Source: Morchella semilibera (lineage: Eukaryota > Ascomycota > Pezizomycetes > Pezizales > Morchellaceae). From it: a stretch of 64,000 nt of DNA. Made by a program: the position numbers and the translations under genes. Shown here in pieces: positions 11,178 to 23,640 of this stretch (the stretch's first letter is position 1; each line of letters begins with the position of its first letter). Below the pieces are notes generated by a model. The model ran no database searches and was not told the DNA's origin. It worked only from the letters and a program-made list of their open reading frames with translations. Location: NCBI GenBank assembly GCA_009192285.1, contig WBVU01000004.1, positions 2,440,001-2,504,000 of the forward strand, in the 5' to 3' direction.

Positions 11178-13513
11178 ATGCGTGCCTTAATCCCATCTCG
11201 TGGTCTCCTCCTCCGGAATCAGAGCACCCCATCCACCACCCCCTTCAACTCTGCCTCATGGACATGTCGACGATGCCTTTCATCTCTGCGGAAACCCTCA
11301 CCCTTCCAGATCATCAGGGCGAGAACAAAAACCCCTCCCCGCCGAAGTGGCAAAATAGTTTTGGGGGTCGTTGGAGGCACAGCAGTAGGGGCGGCAGTCT
11401 TCGGGGTCGTCCCAGACGTGGGGCATACCGTTGCCGCTGTGGAAAGGGCGGGTCGGGTCGCCAGTGCGTTGGCGCTGTGCATAAATGAGTATTTTTTTAC
11501 CTGTACTTTTTCCCGAGGGGGGGTTGAGCTAATTGATTGGTAGTTATCGAGTTACTCTGAGAATCCTTGATAGTGACCCGGATAATGAGACAGTGCTCTC
11601 GAAATGCCACAAGCGGTGTGCCGAAAGGTGGGGTCAATGTTTCACTTTTCGGGCGTCTCCAAAACTACATCGAAATACCTCTTGCAACGTGTAATTAACT
11701 CAATTGATGTAGAACCTACAAAGTACTCGAGAAGAATGGCTCGATATTCATCAAGCTGGGTCAACATTTGGCTGCCATGGGATATCTTTTGCCGGTGGAA
11801 TGGACGGTACGCTTGTCCCGTCTAAAAACCGGAGAATTATCTTTTAATCATTATTTAGGAAACTTTTGTTCCTCTACAGGATCGCTGCCCAGTCTCTAGC
11901 ATAGAAAGCATCGAGAAAGTAAGAAATTCCTGATGACTAAGGCATTGGAAACGATAGTTTGGGCTGATTTGGATGGTCTAGATGATCTTGGAAGATACCG
12001 GTTACTCAATACCAGAACTCTTCTCGACATTTGACCCAGTCCCCCTAGGAGCCGGTACGGAAAACCCAGTTGTTACTTTTTTCAATCCATAAAAACTGAG
12101 TTCTGTGACAGCATCTTTGGCTCAGGTGCACCGGGCGATATTGAAGGAGACAGGCCAAGAGTGTGTTATGCTCCTCTCATTTATGGGACATGAGCCTCTA
12201 TACTGAGAATTTTTAGGGTAGCGGTGAAGCTACAGCACCCATCGTTGGCGGAATGGATCCCTCTCGATATGCAGTTAACGAGATTTTCGTTCGAATACAT
12301 CAAGTGGTTCTTCCCCGAATATCCGTTAACCTGGCTCAGCGATGAGATGGAGGCATCGTAAGTATACCTTTCTAAGCACGATTGCCTTTTGAAGAATATT
12401 TATCGATAAACATTTTTACAGGCTTCCTCAAGAACTCGATTTTGAAAGAGAGGCCAGTAACATTCATCGGGTGGCAGAATATTTCAAGAACGTTAAAAAC
12501 ACTCCTGTAGTAATCCCCAAAGGTTGATTGATCTCTCCGTGTCAAGACATCCAGGGGTATTAAAAAGTTATACTGACGTAAACAAGTGATTTGGGCAAAA
12601 CCGAGAATCTTAGTAATGGAGTATCTACCGGGAAAACGCCTCGATGATCTACAATGGCTAGATAGCAATGGCATCTCTCGGGATGAGGTCTCTGCTGCGT
12701 TGGCCAGAATCTTCAACGAAATGGTGTTTGGGAAGAACGCACCACTGCACTGTGATCCACACGGGGGAAATCTTGCGATTAGGCTTGCAAATCCTTCAAA
12801 GATAGGCTGGCGGAAGGATAAGTTTGAGATTATATTATATGATCACGGCTTGTATAGGGATATACCGATGGATCTCAGACGGTCTTATGCTAAACTCTGG
12901 TTGGCTGTGATTGACGGAAATGAGAAGAAGATGAGGAGATATGCGAATGAAGTCGCAGGTATCACGGATGAGCAGTTCCCGTTGTTTGCTAGTGCCATCA
13001 CGGGCAGGGATTTTACTGCTTTGCAAAAAGGAGTTGCAGTTCCCCGGAATGAGGAAGAGAAGAAACAGATTACTCAAGGTCCCTCTTCCCTCTAAACACA
13101 TTTATGGGGAAATAAATATTGACATTTGCTTCTTAGCCATGACCGAGGGTCTCTTAGAGCAACTAATCCAACTGCTCGCTAATGTTCCATCGGTTATTCT
13201 ACTTATCTTAAAAACAAATGATCTCACCCGTTCACTCGACGAGGGCCTCCAAACTGGCCGGGGTCCAGAAAGAACTTTCATGATCCTCGCGAGATATTGC
13301 TCGAGAGCAGTTTACGAAGAGGCCTGCGAGGAGATTGAGAAACACGGTGGTTTGCTTAGGGCAGGGAACATTATTCGGTGGATTTCAGCCGTATGGGAAT
13401 ATTTCCGTATTGGCGCGAAGCTGAGGGTATTTGAGATGGGAATTTACTGGAGGGAGGTTTTCTATGGGCTGGGTACCACCGGAATGGTACAAAAGAAGCT
13501 ATTGGAGGGCTGA
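11178..13513 (+). CDS. mcp2: Mcp2-like ABC1/UbiB-family mitochondrial kinase
   Basis: ABC1/ADCK protein of the Mcp2 type (ADCK1/2/5-like), a mitochondrial atypical kinase or ATPase linked in yeast to lipid and coenzyme Q homeostasis. Ten exons join in phase: 11178-11488, 11544-11627, 11713-11806, 11859-11918, 11982-12054, 12112-12160, 12217-12357, 12422-12522, 12587-13078 and 13137-13513, giving 593 residues. Visible motifs are a basic N-terminal presequence, ERAGRVASALALCINDYRVT, the KxGQ-type FIKLGQHLAAMGYLLP, PLGAASLAQVHRA, VAVKLQHPSL, the catalytic HCDPHGGNLAI and the DFG-equivalent YDHGLYRD. Introns are 51-85 nt and several show CTAAT/CTGAC branch sites. The donor after exon 9 (GTCCCT) is weak, but its junction restores QITQAMTEGLLEQ. 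The gene is unusually intron-rich for this window. Confidence 0.9.
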
Positions 13514-14160
13514 TTTGGTAAAGGATGAAGTAGGGGTTGTGTTAATACATATGCACATATTTTGACATATAATCGGTGTTCTTTCAACAGGTTTTTCGGC
13601 ATGGGTGGGATTGGATTGGGAATGCATTGTTTCTCTGGGTTGTGCGGGATCGGGTTGCATCGGATCTGTCATTTAGTGGGCTTGGTCTGTTTCTGGATAT
13701 CCTACATGATTGGTTTGGATTCCGTTTGTGGGAAATTCCTTGAATTGTCCCAACAGAATCATTAGTTTAAGTTTTCTTTTTAACAAATATTGTCAATAAG
13801 CCCCATTCAACTGGAAGCATGACAACCTTGTATCAGTAAGCCCTCGTCCGCTCAGAAGCAAATCTTGTCCTAAATCATTGGTAATCACTCGCTGTAAAAA
13901 CCACATGTACCTAGCTTCTTTTTTTGGCCTATAACTAGGCTTATAGTCGCTATAACTCCTTCCCTTCGCAGGAAGGATATCCTTGATCACAACTAGGTTA
14001 GGTATTTACTGCATCACTCTCACATATTGCTAATCCATCACCGGTCGAAGCGGTAGTTATAGCGTATATATCGCCACGTCTAGTAAATACACGCATCTAA
14101 GAATGGGAAGAGAGAGAGAAGCGCATAGAAATACTCACAACCTACACCATGTATAGCCTT
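13514..14160. other. convergent intergenic spacer
   Basis: A shared 3' region between Mcp2 (+) and Vfa1 (-). No gene is supported; the small ORFs inside it are compositional. Confidence 0.55.
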
Positions 14161-14932
14161 TTATACCGGATCACCCTTAGGTACCGATGGAAACGCACTC
14201 GTCCTAAGTCTCTCCTGGTTAAGCTTCGAGATCTGCTGCTGCTTCCACCGTCGCAGCCTAGAATCAAATAAGGTCCTGTAGAAGACAAGGGATTAGCCAA
14301 GCTATCTGACGTTTGCCTTATGGGGGGAACGGGAGGTCCGAACTTGTGCAATATGAAGATCCTAGGCTCTTCGACCTTTTTGGGCTCCGGCGAAGTTTCT
14401 TTTTTGTCTTTTCCCTTCTCTTTCCCCTTGTCTTCCTTCTTATCCTTCTCCTCATCATCCTTCTTCTTTTCTTTATCTTTGTCGCCCCCTTCCTTCCCCT
14501 CCTCCTCCTTCTTCTTCTTCTGCTTCTCCTCGTACTCCCTTTTCACCCGCTCGATCTCCTCCGCTAACAGCTTCTCCTCCGCCTCTTTGCGCCTCCGGTC
14601 CATCTCCTCCGGGGTGGGCTCTGGGTCTACAACCGGTGTCGCAAAGCCGCGATCCTTCGGGTGGCTGGGGCAGACATAGAAGAAGTCCTGCGCAAAACCC
14701 CTCATCAATAGAGTCCTCCCCAGCTTGACCATCATGATATTCACCAACAAACCTTTTTATCCGGCGTCACAAGAACGCTCGTCGTGGGCTTGTAGCACAC
14801 CAGACATGCCTTCGCAGCACTCTGGAATGAGGTCCAGTTTATCAAAACCTATTTTCCCTCTACTGGGATCCGAGCTTCCCTTACCTCTGCTACCTTTCGT
14901 AGGTGGTATAGATTTTCAAATGGCGTGGACAT
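14161..14932 (-). CDS. vfa1: Vps4-associated protein Vfa1
   Basis: Endosomal regulator that binds and stimulates the ESCRT-disassembly ATPase Vps4. Four exons (14932-14885, 14821-14753, 14687-14344, 14275-14161) give 191 residues. The N-terminus reads STPFENLYHLRKVAE and then SAAKACLVCYKPTTSVLVTP, the CxxC half-site of a small zinc-binding region. It is completed after the second intron by DFFYVCPSHPKDRGFATP, a typical Vfa1 signature. A long Lys/Glu-rich helix follows (IERVKREYEEKQ and a KDKEKKKDDE-type tract), and the last exon restores RLRRWKQQQISKLNQERL and a FPSVPKGDP end as in other fungi. Without the short first exons the ORF would start inside an intron. Confidence 0.9.
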
Positions 14933-15479
14933 CCCGAGGTTCTGTAGCTATCCTTCCCCTTTTGATATAACTGTGGATGTCACTTCGGGGTGACGGGTTG
15001 GAGGGCCCTGAAATGTGGGGTTGGATTTAAGTTGTGAGGCTGAAAGAAAGCTTAAGAGAGATTATCCCTGCACCGGGAATGGTCCGTGCTTGCATGTACC
15101 TACTAGTACTCTAGTTCTTGGGCTGGGATCGGCGGGTGGACAGTCTTCTTTTCTGGTCCGAGGTCTCCAACAATCCCACCCAAACTCCACCACCCTCAAG
15201 TCCTTCGTGATATGGGCTTTGAATCACAGGATTGTGACCGCAAGGTACTGTCAGCTAATCTCGAGGATGGTTTTACTTTTTCATGGACAATTTGGCTGTA
15301 TGCATTTGCTGACAAACTTCATCTTTGGGTAGTTGAAGGCTTGTAGTGCCCCAGACTCGGCGGCGGCGTTAAAACTAAAGGACTCCAAGCCCCTCTCATC
15401 GAGGCAAAACCTTATTATTATACTTACACAAGCTTAAGACTGTTTTCACTTGACGTAAAACCCTCAACACAAACAACTT
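14933..15479. other. intergenic spacer
   Basis: A 547-bp region upstream of VFA1 and downstream of the DUF6594 gene. No coding signal is recognised. Confidence 0.55.
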
Positions 15480-17123
15480 TCAGCCAGGCATTGGAGCCGA
15501 TTGGTCCGAAAACGCTTCAGACCCAACAAACACGACCAGCACAGCAGTATACCCAGTAGTTGCCATAAGTACTTCCTTCTTGTCCGAGGCTGTAAAAACG
15601 TGCATCAGAATGGCGAACACGATCGTACATACACAAATAATCATTAACCTCCCCCATTCCGACCTCGTAAAGTAAAGAACAAGGACTGGCGCAACAATCA
15701 ACACTGCTCCACTCAAGGAGATTAGAAACCTCAGAAACTCGAGAGTTGCACGTGATTGAATTGTTGGCCTAATTGTAGCCACTGCCGCTCGAATAGACGG
15801 GAATAAGAAAGCCCAGACCGACCACTCTTCAAGGATACGGAGTAGACGCGATTGGAAGAAGTTTTCCAAGATGTCCGCATCACGGGCACAAAGCGCTATC
15901 ACATCAGCAGAACCTTCGTCTAGAAACCGGAGCGTGTCCGACCTTTTGGCAAGTGGTTCATCAGCCCGCCGAAGCCAGTTCTTAAGTGCCTGTCTATCAC
16001 GCGTGGATGCGCTAGGAAGATTAAGTAATTGGGAATAGCTCAGAAGTGCCCGATCTGATTTCGTTGAACAATATTTAGTAAACCAGGCCATGTGGATTGA
16101 ATTCATTAAACGAGATGTACCTACTATAAGCTCCTAATGTCATCTCCACTTCTCCCATCAACTTGCACCTCCTCAAACTTATTGGAAGATCTTTTGTCCG
16201 TCCTTCTAGAGCTCGAGGTAACCGGAGAATATGACCGTGTGACTTACAGCCCCCGTGCTCTCTATCAGCTTTCTCTTGGGCGCTGGAGCCTCCATATCCA
16301 ACGCTTCGTACCGAGAGATTTGAGCCACGGGATACTCTTGATACTCCTGACTGTTGTCGGCCTCTTACGCCACCACTCATCTCGATATCCTCTAGGCCAT
16401 CCCCAATATCATCCATGTCTTCTTCCTGCTCGGCACTTAAGCTTATAAGCTCCTCCAGATCTAGTTCCTCAAGTTGCTGTTCGAGATCAAAGAGATGCTG
16501 CTGCAAATGGAGTAGATTTAGGCAGTTTAGCCTCCCAAACCGGGGGTAGAGTGCAAACTCGTTTTGGTCGGACATGATTGTCGGAAGATCCAGCGAGTAA
16601 ATACTTGACGCTATATGACCGTCGTAAATGAGTCGCTGCTCTAAATATACTTAATATTGGGAACTACTAACCCTCAAAATTAACGGAAGGGGAGCGCGCA
16701 TAAACACCTCTATCTATTTAAACTGTGTAAGTCTCCCATCAAAGTGAATACATGTAGAAAGTAAAAAAGACTCCCACCTTCAGCAACGCCCACACAGTGT
16801 GCACATTGCTCGCTCGGTGAGATCACCTTGACACTTTCCAAGCCCTGGGTGCTTTCCCCTGGATCTCCCTCTTCTCGAATTGTGACTTGCCGTGAAGAAC
16901 CCCAGGCCCCATCCTGCTGATCATTGAGATACTCACCGTCGTCATCGTCTTCCTCTTTGGGGTGGATTGTCCTTGAGCCAGATTTCTCTGAGCGGGTAGC
17001 TGTAGAATAGCCGGAGCCTGAAGAATGTGGCCCTGGCCTCAGCCCACAGTTACACCCATTCCCTCTTCCAGGATTCCCTGGCTTCACACCCCCAGATACT
17101 TTTATAGGGTATCGACAGTCCAT
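15480..17123 (-). CDS. DUF6594-family integral membrane protein
   Basis: Fungus-specific protein with a C-terminal DUF6594 domain; its function is unknown. Three exons, 17123-16778, 16640-16248 and 16123-15480, keep phase and give 460 residues. The first exon is a low-complexity, acidic, Gly/Ser-rich leader. Exon 2 holds the family start LDLPTIMSDQNEFALYPRFG followed by LNCLNLLHLQQ and an acidic helix. The last exon contains ILEEWSVWAF and then three hydrophobic segments at the C-terminus: LSGAVLIVAPVLVLYF, MIICVCTIVFAILM and TTGYTAVLVVFVG. This tail of three helices is characteristic of DUF6594. The domain is recognised with more confidence than the exact first exon; the second intron (16247-16124) could hide another exon. 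DUF6594 proteins are expanded in many Pezizomycotina. Confidence 0.8.
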
Positions 17124-18382
17124 AGTTACTACTTAGTGATCAGTAAGGCCGGGCGAGGCAGAAAACACGCGCGCAGGCTTGATGGGTTGGAACTATAAGC
17201 AGCCAAGTGAAGTTTGAGAAATAGATGTTGACGTTTTATCCCTAGACCCTATATAGGCCACGTTCGCTCATAGAAAAATGGCATGATTCTCGGACACTAA
17301 ATACATGAGATACATGACATACGTATACAAAACCTGACCTGGCCCGTGAGATATATTTGCTTATAGAAGCTAAATCGGACTCTATGGGGCCTAAGCGTTG
17401 TGGACCGATTGGGTTAGGGTTCTTGGGTGAGTGATATTTCGTGAAGCACAGGTCACGATTTTTTTATTCATTAATTGTATATGCAAGGGCGGGCCACGAA
17501 TTGTGTATTGATTAATTGATGTTTCACACGAATTATGTAGATGTTATGATGCATTCCATCAAGAACAGTTCGAAGAGTTCTCTGGTTAATTAGACTCAAG
17601 ATAACTCGTGGACTAGCTTGACTGAATCAATGTTCTCTATATACTACTGCATATAGTCCATGTTATAGATCTAAATTTCATATCCGGTGCTCCCCCTTGA
17701 GAGCCAAAGAGGGGGCCTCATACTTAATATCTCCCGGATATAAGCCTAACGTTTTATCCCCCCTGGTAGATGGAGGGTGTACAACTGGTGCCTGGTTAGA
17801 TTTGCAGTACTGACCAGCTCCCTATGGAAACATTAAATAGCGGGCGGGTGGGGTGACAGGTCTTGACGGCAGCACTTCTTGATCAACTTAGCTGATAAAG
17901 TTAGGTACCTCTTTCTTGTACTGGACCTTTCGGACTGGCTAGGAACTCTTGTTTCCTCGGTCCCTTTCCCCACATACTGAGTGCCACCATTTCCTAGCTT
18001 CTCGAATGGAAGTACCGCTCCCCTCTCCCTCCCCCTCTCGTGTGTTTGCGTGGTTGATGTTTCAGGGAGCTTCACACATAGCTAAACATTTTAGGCCCTA
18101 TCACAAAAGAAACCCTGGGTCATATCAACTAATGGCTGGTTTTTGACCTACTTATAGGAAGTATACGAAAGTGTGTATTTGATTGTTTGATCTCTACTAG
18201 AACACCTACTCTAGGCAGCTATCTATCTATAGCTTATAACGGACATGCACTCACAAAATATAAAACTACACATGGCGAAAATACAAAGGGGGGAAGAAAG
18301 AAAGAAAATCGGAAATCGGAAATCGAAAGGCTAGTAAATACTCATAACCGCTACACTCCCCGCAAAACCCACCACCCAAACC
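17124..18382. other. intergenic region, no gene recognised
   Basis: About 1.26 kb between CAX4 (3' side) and the DUF6594 gene (5' side). It is AT-rich, with only short ORFs lacking domain similarity. Confidence 0.55.
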
Positions 18383-19285
18383 TCACCTCTGCTTCTTCCC
18401 CACCTCCTCCTTCAACATCTTGACACCCTCCGCCACCGCCATCCCACTCCCACCGCACCTCCTCCACACCTCCCACTCCCACCTCACCACATCCACCTGC
18501 GTACACAAATCCTTCACGCACGCCCAGCCCCCCACCCACAATATCCAATCCCACAGCCTCCTCCCGCCCGTCAGGTGCTCCAGCCCCCAGCTGCCCTCCT
18601 CACCCACCCTCGTGACCCTCAACCAGCCAGTCACCAGAAACCACCCTACCGCAAACAACACGCCCACACTGTACCCGCATGCAACCTGCATCTGCGTATG
18701 GTAGCTCAGATATACGCGACTTGCACTCACAGCCGCAGACCCGCCCACGCACAGCAACGACAGCAGCACCTTCTGATACCGCGGAAGGTGGTGGCTGGCC
18801 CGCAGGTGAAGCCACAGACTGAGGTATACGGCGAAAAAGGCGACGAACTGCGCGTGCGAGGAGGGCATACCGTAGCCTTTACCGTACATCTCTATATCGC
18901 ACAACACACGCAGATGTCAGACTTACATACTAGCAGGCAGACAGACGGAAAAATGAAGCGTAGGAGAGAGAGAGATATACGCTTAGGACGCTGCTGCTTA
19001 AAGCACCTCTTCAGCACCCAGTTCAACCCCTCGCACACCAGCTGCCCTGCAAGCATCAACAGCACCTCCAACTCGCGCTGCGCGATCGACAGCGTTGCAT
19101 ACGAGACGACGAGAGCCTGCGGGACAAGGGCGAGCCAAGCGCAGATGAGCGATGCTGGATCATCTGGATTCTACATGCACCATTAGCTACGCTACGTCAA
19201 CTCAATTGGGGAGGGAAACACATACGTAGTAGACGTGTGTAAGGCTCAGCGATGCGAGCGGAGGTTCGAAATGGCCGTCCCCCAT
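18383..19285 (-). CDS. cax4: dolichyldiphosphatase (Cax4/Cwh8, DOLPP1)
   Basis: ER-membrane PAP2-type phosphatase that recycles dolichyl diphosphate for N-glycosylation. Three exons, 19285-19226, 19170-18981 and 18891-18383, give 252 residues (yeast 239). Exon 1 encodes MGDGHFEPPLASLSLTHVYY, the usual family N-terminus. Exon 2 has membrane helices (LICAWLALVPQALVVSYATL) and LVCEGLNWVLKRCFKQQRP. The third exon opens with the active-site motif MYGKGYGMPSSHAQF and continues with SRVYLSYHTQMQVACG, supplying the second PAP2 histidine. The C-terminal cytosolic part is Trp- and Glu-rich. The 5' intron boundaries are canonical (GTATGT..GTAG and GTATAT..ATAG). Confidence 0.92.
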
Positions 19286-20070
19286 GATAATGCTCTAAAC
19301 TGCTCTGCTCCTTGGGAAGAACAGGTATATATATATAATATATATAGGCGTAGACAGATTCTAGGCCTGGGGTGGAGTTAATTCGGGGGGGAGGGTGCTT
19401 GCTTATGAGTGCCTTGTCAGGTGATTCCACGTGGTGTGGGGGACATGAAGTCAATGCAACGGGGGTGAGACAATGAGGAAGTTGTGATTGTTCTGACGGT
19501 AAAGAAAGAAAGAGAGAAAGAGCGAAAGGATTGATTGATAGAGGCTCTAGAGTATTGCTGCAATAAGTACATACATATATTCCAGTCTAGAATATAAGTT
19601 ACGGGCACTGAAACGGCTATTTAGGATCCAATTAACCAATAGGATCACTCCAGTAAGTACAAACAGCTTAAATCCTGGGCCTCATTGCAATTGGGTGCTG
19701 AATACATTGCATTGTATGGACCTTCAAAAACTCATCACTCAAATAGCACACTCCACGCTTGCGCCGCAATTTTCATAATAATGTACAGAGCAGCCAGCTC
19801 ACGCCCTACTAGAAGGAAGAAGAAAAAGAAAAGAATACATGCAAACAAAACCAAATCCTCATACGCGCGTGAATCCATGAAAAATATTACTTTTTCCCCT
19901 CCAGTCGCTTTCACCTACCACTACCACTTGTAATCCAAACCAACCAACCAACAATCAATCAGTCATTGTAGGCATAAAGACCCGCCTCAAGCAGACACAC
20001 TATTAAGGAAAAAGACTACCTCCTACCAAGTAAAAAAGGGACTGAACTAAAACAAGATCCCATGGTTGTC
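19286..20070. other. intergenic spacer
   Basis: A 785-bp region between the CAX4 start and the NUP82 3' end. It is AT-rich with a TATATATA tract near 19330. No gene is seen. Confidence 0.55.
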
Positions 20071-22867
20071 CTAACTCTGAACCTGTTCCACCTCTACACT
20101 TAAAGCCTCTAGCTTTTTCCTGGTGGATTTTACGAGTACATCTCTATAAGCCACAGTTATTAGCAATCAACTACTTCTATCGCAAAAGAAATGGGGGAAA
20201 TAATGGGGGAGGGGTGAACATACTCTCTATCTAACAACTCCCTCAAAACCCTCAACTTCTCCTCCCTAACACTCTCAGGCACATCATCTTTCTTCCCCGC
20301 CAGCTCACCGCTCTTCCCACCCTCCGCCAACGGCCTTAACTCGTCCATCATCCTCGCCACCATCTCCTTCCGCCCTGCCAGTGCCTGCCTCCCCTCGCCC
20401 GCAATCTTCTCTTCAATCTTCTCCACCTCTTTGAACCACTTCTTCTCGGCATCGCTTAGCCCCGTCTCGCTTTTAACAATGAGCAGCTTCAGGACCTCGT
20501 CGGCGCGCGCCTGCAGCTCCTCCTGCCGCTTGAGGTAGCGCTCGAGGCGACCGCGCACGTCCTTGTTCTGGATCTTTGCCAGCTGCTCGTCAGCGCGGTG
20601 GATCGTCTCCAGCTGTTTCCGGTACTCGATGCGCTGCAGCGCTGCGCGATCATACATCTCCTGCGCGGCCTCCATGAGCCCATCGTACTCGAGCTTGAGT
20701 GTATCCCGCGCCTTCCGCAGAAACTCGTTTGTCTCTGTCGAGAACACCATGGGGCTACGGACGAGGCGTGCGTTAGCCTCTAGTGCCTGCTTGAGCAACT
20801 GAGACAGTTGGCTGGGATTCCGAAACTGTGCAGAGGGGTTGTACGGCGGGAGGAGGATGTTTATCTTGCGCTGGGTGCTGGAGCCGAGGGCGTTGCTGCG
20901 CTGCGAGGTGGACGTGGACAGGCGGAGGTCCACAGTGTCGGAGGAGCGGGAGCCAGTGGCGAGGACTTCGTCAAATTCAGCAGAGGCGACGCCCTTGGGG
21001 GTAGCTGCAACGAAGATATAGCCAAGGTAAGCTTCGTAGATGACTACGCTGCCGAGGACGGGATTGAGGTGCAGGCTCTTGCCGTGGTTATCGAGGACGA
21101 CGCTGACGGAGCTCTGCGGGCTTTTCTCCAGTGTGAATGCCATGAAGTCGGGGTCCTCCTCCCGGTCCAGAACGGCAGAGAGCTTACTGAGCCAGCCCTT
21201 CATACTAAAAGAAACGACACCGGTATTGTGGTTGACGAACCAGACTTGCTCGCTGCGTGGGTCCTGGACAAAAACAGGCCAGTTTGTGGCCGCGCTGTCT
21301 TTGCCAGCGTTGAGACCGAGATCGATGCTCTCGAAGGCGGCAATGACAGGGAGGTCGGAGAGCTGTTCTTGGTGTCGCTTCTTCTTGTCGACCCATTTGG
21401 CACGGAGGAGCTCGAATTCGAGACATATATCGACTTTCCCGTTAGAGTAGAGGATTCCGATGACGCCGAGGGAGCCAGCTTCCATGTGGAAAATATCACA
21501 GGCATAGTAATCTCCTGGAAACTCTACTGGAGGAGGTTGAAACAGGAAAGGGCCCTGTAGGTGCGGTAGCAGCTCCTCCTTTGTGCGCGAATCCAGTCCC
21601 GGGCGTGTGAGATATGTTTGGCTCTTTCTCCATGGTGTTCCTTGCGATGCTCCAAAGGAGCCCTCAAGGTTCGTTTCCTGGGTCAATACGTCGTTGATCC
21701 ATTTAGTCTGCTGTCTCAGTATGAGCTTTTCCTGCAGGCTTGCGTCCTGGTCAAGGGATTCCAAGTCTGCGGTGATGTTGAGAGATATCTTCTGGAGATA
21801 TTCCCGGCTTGCCATCCAGCGTGACGGGACAAGAGGGGTGAGGGCGTAGATATCACCGCCGCGCATGAGGATATATAGTGTGAAATGGCGCCAGCCTTCG
21901 GTGCCTTCACCAAAGCAGCAGGATGCAGGCTCCATCTCGGATTCGTCGGCATAGAAACCACTAGTGTAGCGGGCTCGCCCAGAGAGTAGATAAAGGTCAA
22001 TTTCTTGACTGGCGATGTTGAAGGTGATATCGCGGCCGACTTTCAAGTCATAGGATCTGTAGATATTTCATAAGTACCTTTAACATAGCTTTTGGGGGGG
22101 GGGGGACCAACCTAATCATACCATCCTTTGACAGCACCACCAACGAAGCATCGTCTACCCCCAGAGGATGCCATAACGCACGCACGATCGGGAATGTTGC
22201 CTTGTTGTAGACATTCTCACCAACCTTATGGAACCTGTCTCCCAGTCAGTAAGAAGTTAGACGAAGCCAAGAACAGAATGTGCAAACTTACGCAGGCACC
22301 CTCAACTTTTGATTCTCCATCCTCGACAGCCCCTCTGCGGGGAGCACACAGGCCGCAAGCTCATTCTCACCAATAATTGCCAGAAACACACCATCTTTAC
22401 TTATCTCAAGCTGGCAGATGTCGAAATCCAGCTCTGGTAGATCCAACCTCTACATTACCAACCCATTAATTAGCATTTCCATCCATCGAATCTCCCCCCA
22501 AAAATCAAAACCAAAAGGAAAAGAAAGAAGAAAAAAACCAACAGCATTTCCCTCCCGAAGAATATAGAAAGAAAGAAAAAACACTGCGCACCTTGTACTC
22601 TCTATACCCCTCCGCGCTCTGTTTCGCTGGTTGCCTGGCCTTTAGATCCTGCAAGTCTGCCACCCGCACCTCATTACCCCGCGCTACAAAGATCTCTGTG
22701 CCCCTGCTAGCGATAGCCCTGCGCGGGCCTATTGTGGGGTCATCGTCATTGGCCTCACTGGATAGAGGATGCGATACGGGCTTCTCTGGAGGCTTTGAGA
22801 AGAGGTCCCAACCGGTGGAGGGTTTCGCGAGAAAGGGTAGATTGGTGGACGTGATTGTTAACGTCAT
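20071..22867 (-). CDS. nup82: nucleoporin Nup82 (NUP88 homologue)
   Basis: Cytoplasmic-face nuclear-pore subunit that anchors the Nup159 complex in mRNA export. Five exons (22867-22592, 22449-22292, 22234-22112, 22056-20224, 20143-20071) give 820 residues. The N-terminal half is a beta-propeller with the family landmarks ATFPIVRALWHPLGVD, ADESEMEPASCCFG, WRHFTLYILMRGGDIYAL and PLVPSRW. From about residue 630 to the end a coiled coil dominates (for example RLERYLKRQEELQARADEVL), matching the Nup82 C-terminal trimerisation region. I end exon 4 at a GTATGT donor rather than reading through to 20160. The small last exon then continues the coiled coil as LVKSTRKKLEALSVEVEQVQ before its stop. A large antisense ORF (20808-21560) is a shadow. 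Confidence 0.88.
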
Positions 22868-23640
22868 CGGATGGATATGATGTATATATAATTGTGTGTA
22901 TGATATATGTATTGGGTCTGTATATCGATGGCAATATCTATGGTTTGTGTTTGATCTTGTATGAGACGCGTTGTGAAGGGATGATGGGTTGGGTTGTAGT
23001 CACGTTGGGTTGACGCGCTGCTGCTGCTGCTGCTGCTGCTGCGGGAGCGCTAAGGAGGGGAGAGATGGGGAATGTTTGATAAGAAGTAGGTGCTGCTGAT
23101 CGATAGGCTGCAGCTGGAAGGAAGGAAGGAGCCAATCAACAACACTCAACTCTTCAACTCTATAATAATAATACTAACTCTACCATGAAAAAGAAAAGAA
23201 AAAAATACACTGATAGGAATATACTCTAGATAATATGTATCCAGCTGAGGGGCTTTCTTTAATAAAATTACTGACAGAATTCGATCACAGCTACCAGACA
23301 GGTATCTCATTATATATCCGGATTTTATTATTCTTCTTTATACTGTTAATCTGCAAACGCCAGTAATGATTTTAGATACATGAGGTAACTATTATTTACC
23401 CAATGCCTGACTCCGATCCTGTCCTAATTATGATTATGTGTGTGCTCTACGATAACCCAAGGCCTCACAGCCCGCTAATCTTGACCAGTCATTTAAACCT
23501 GGCCCCCTCGATAGCTGATGTTTCCTCTAGCAAGCTTTCATTACTTGCAATAGCAGGCTTTGGCTCTTGCCCGCGCGTAACCCACTCAACTCCGGACGCC
23601 ATAACGCCTCAAAGCCCGAACCCGACACAGTGCCAGACCT
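22868..23640. other. NUP82 upstream region with CTG repeat
   Basis: Lies between the NUP82 start and the PRP38 3' end. It includes a CTG/GCT trinucleotide tract of about eight units near 23018-23043. The ORFs over the repeat are low complexity. Confidence 0.55.

Noticed and set aside
20808-21560. 250-codon + strand ORF opposite NUP82
   Set aside because: It is fully antisense to a conserved coding exon; its composition follows from the codon bias of NUP82 and it has no domain.
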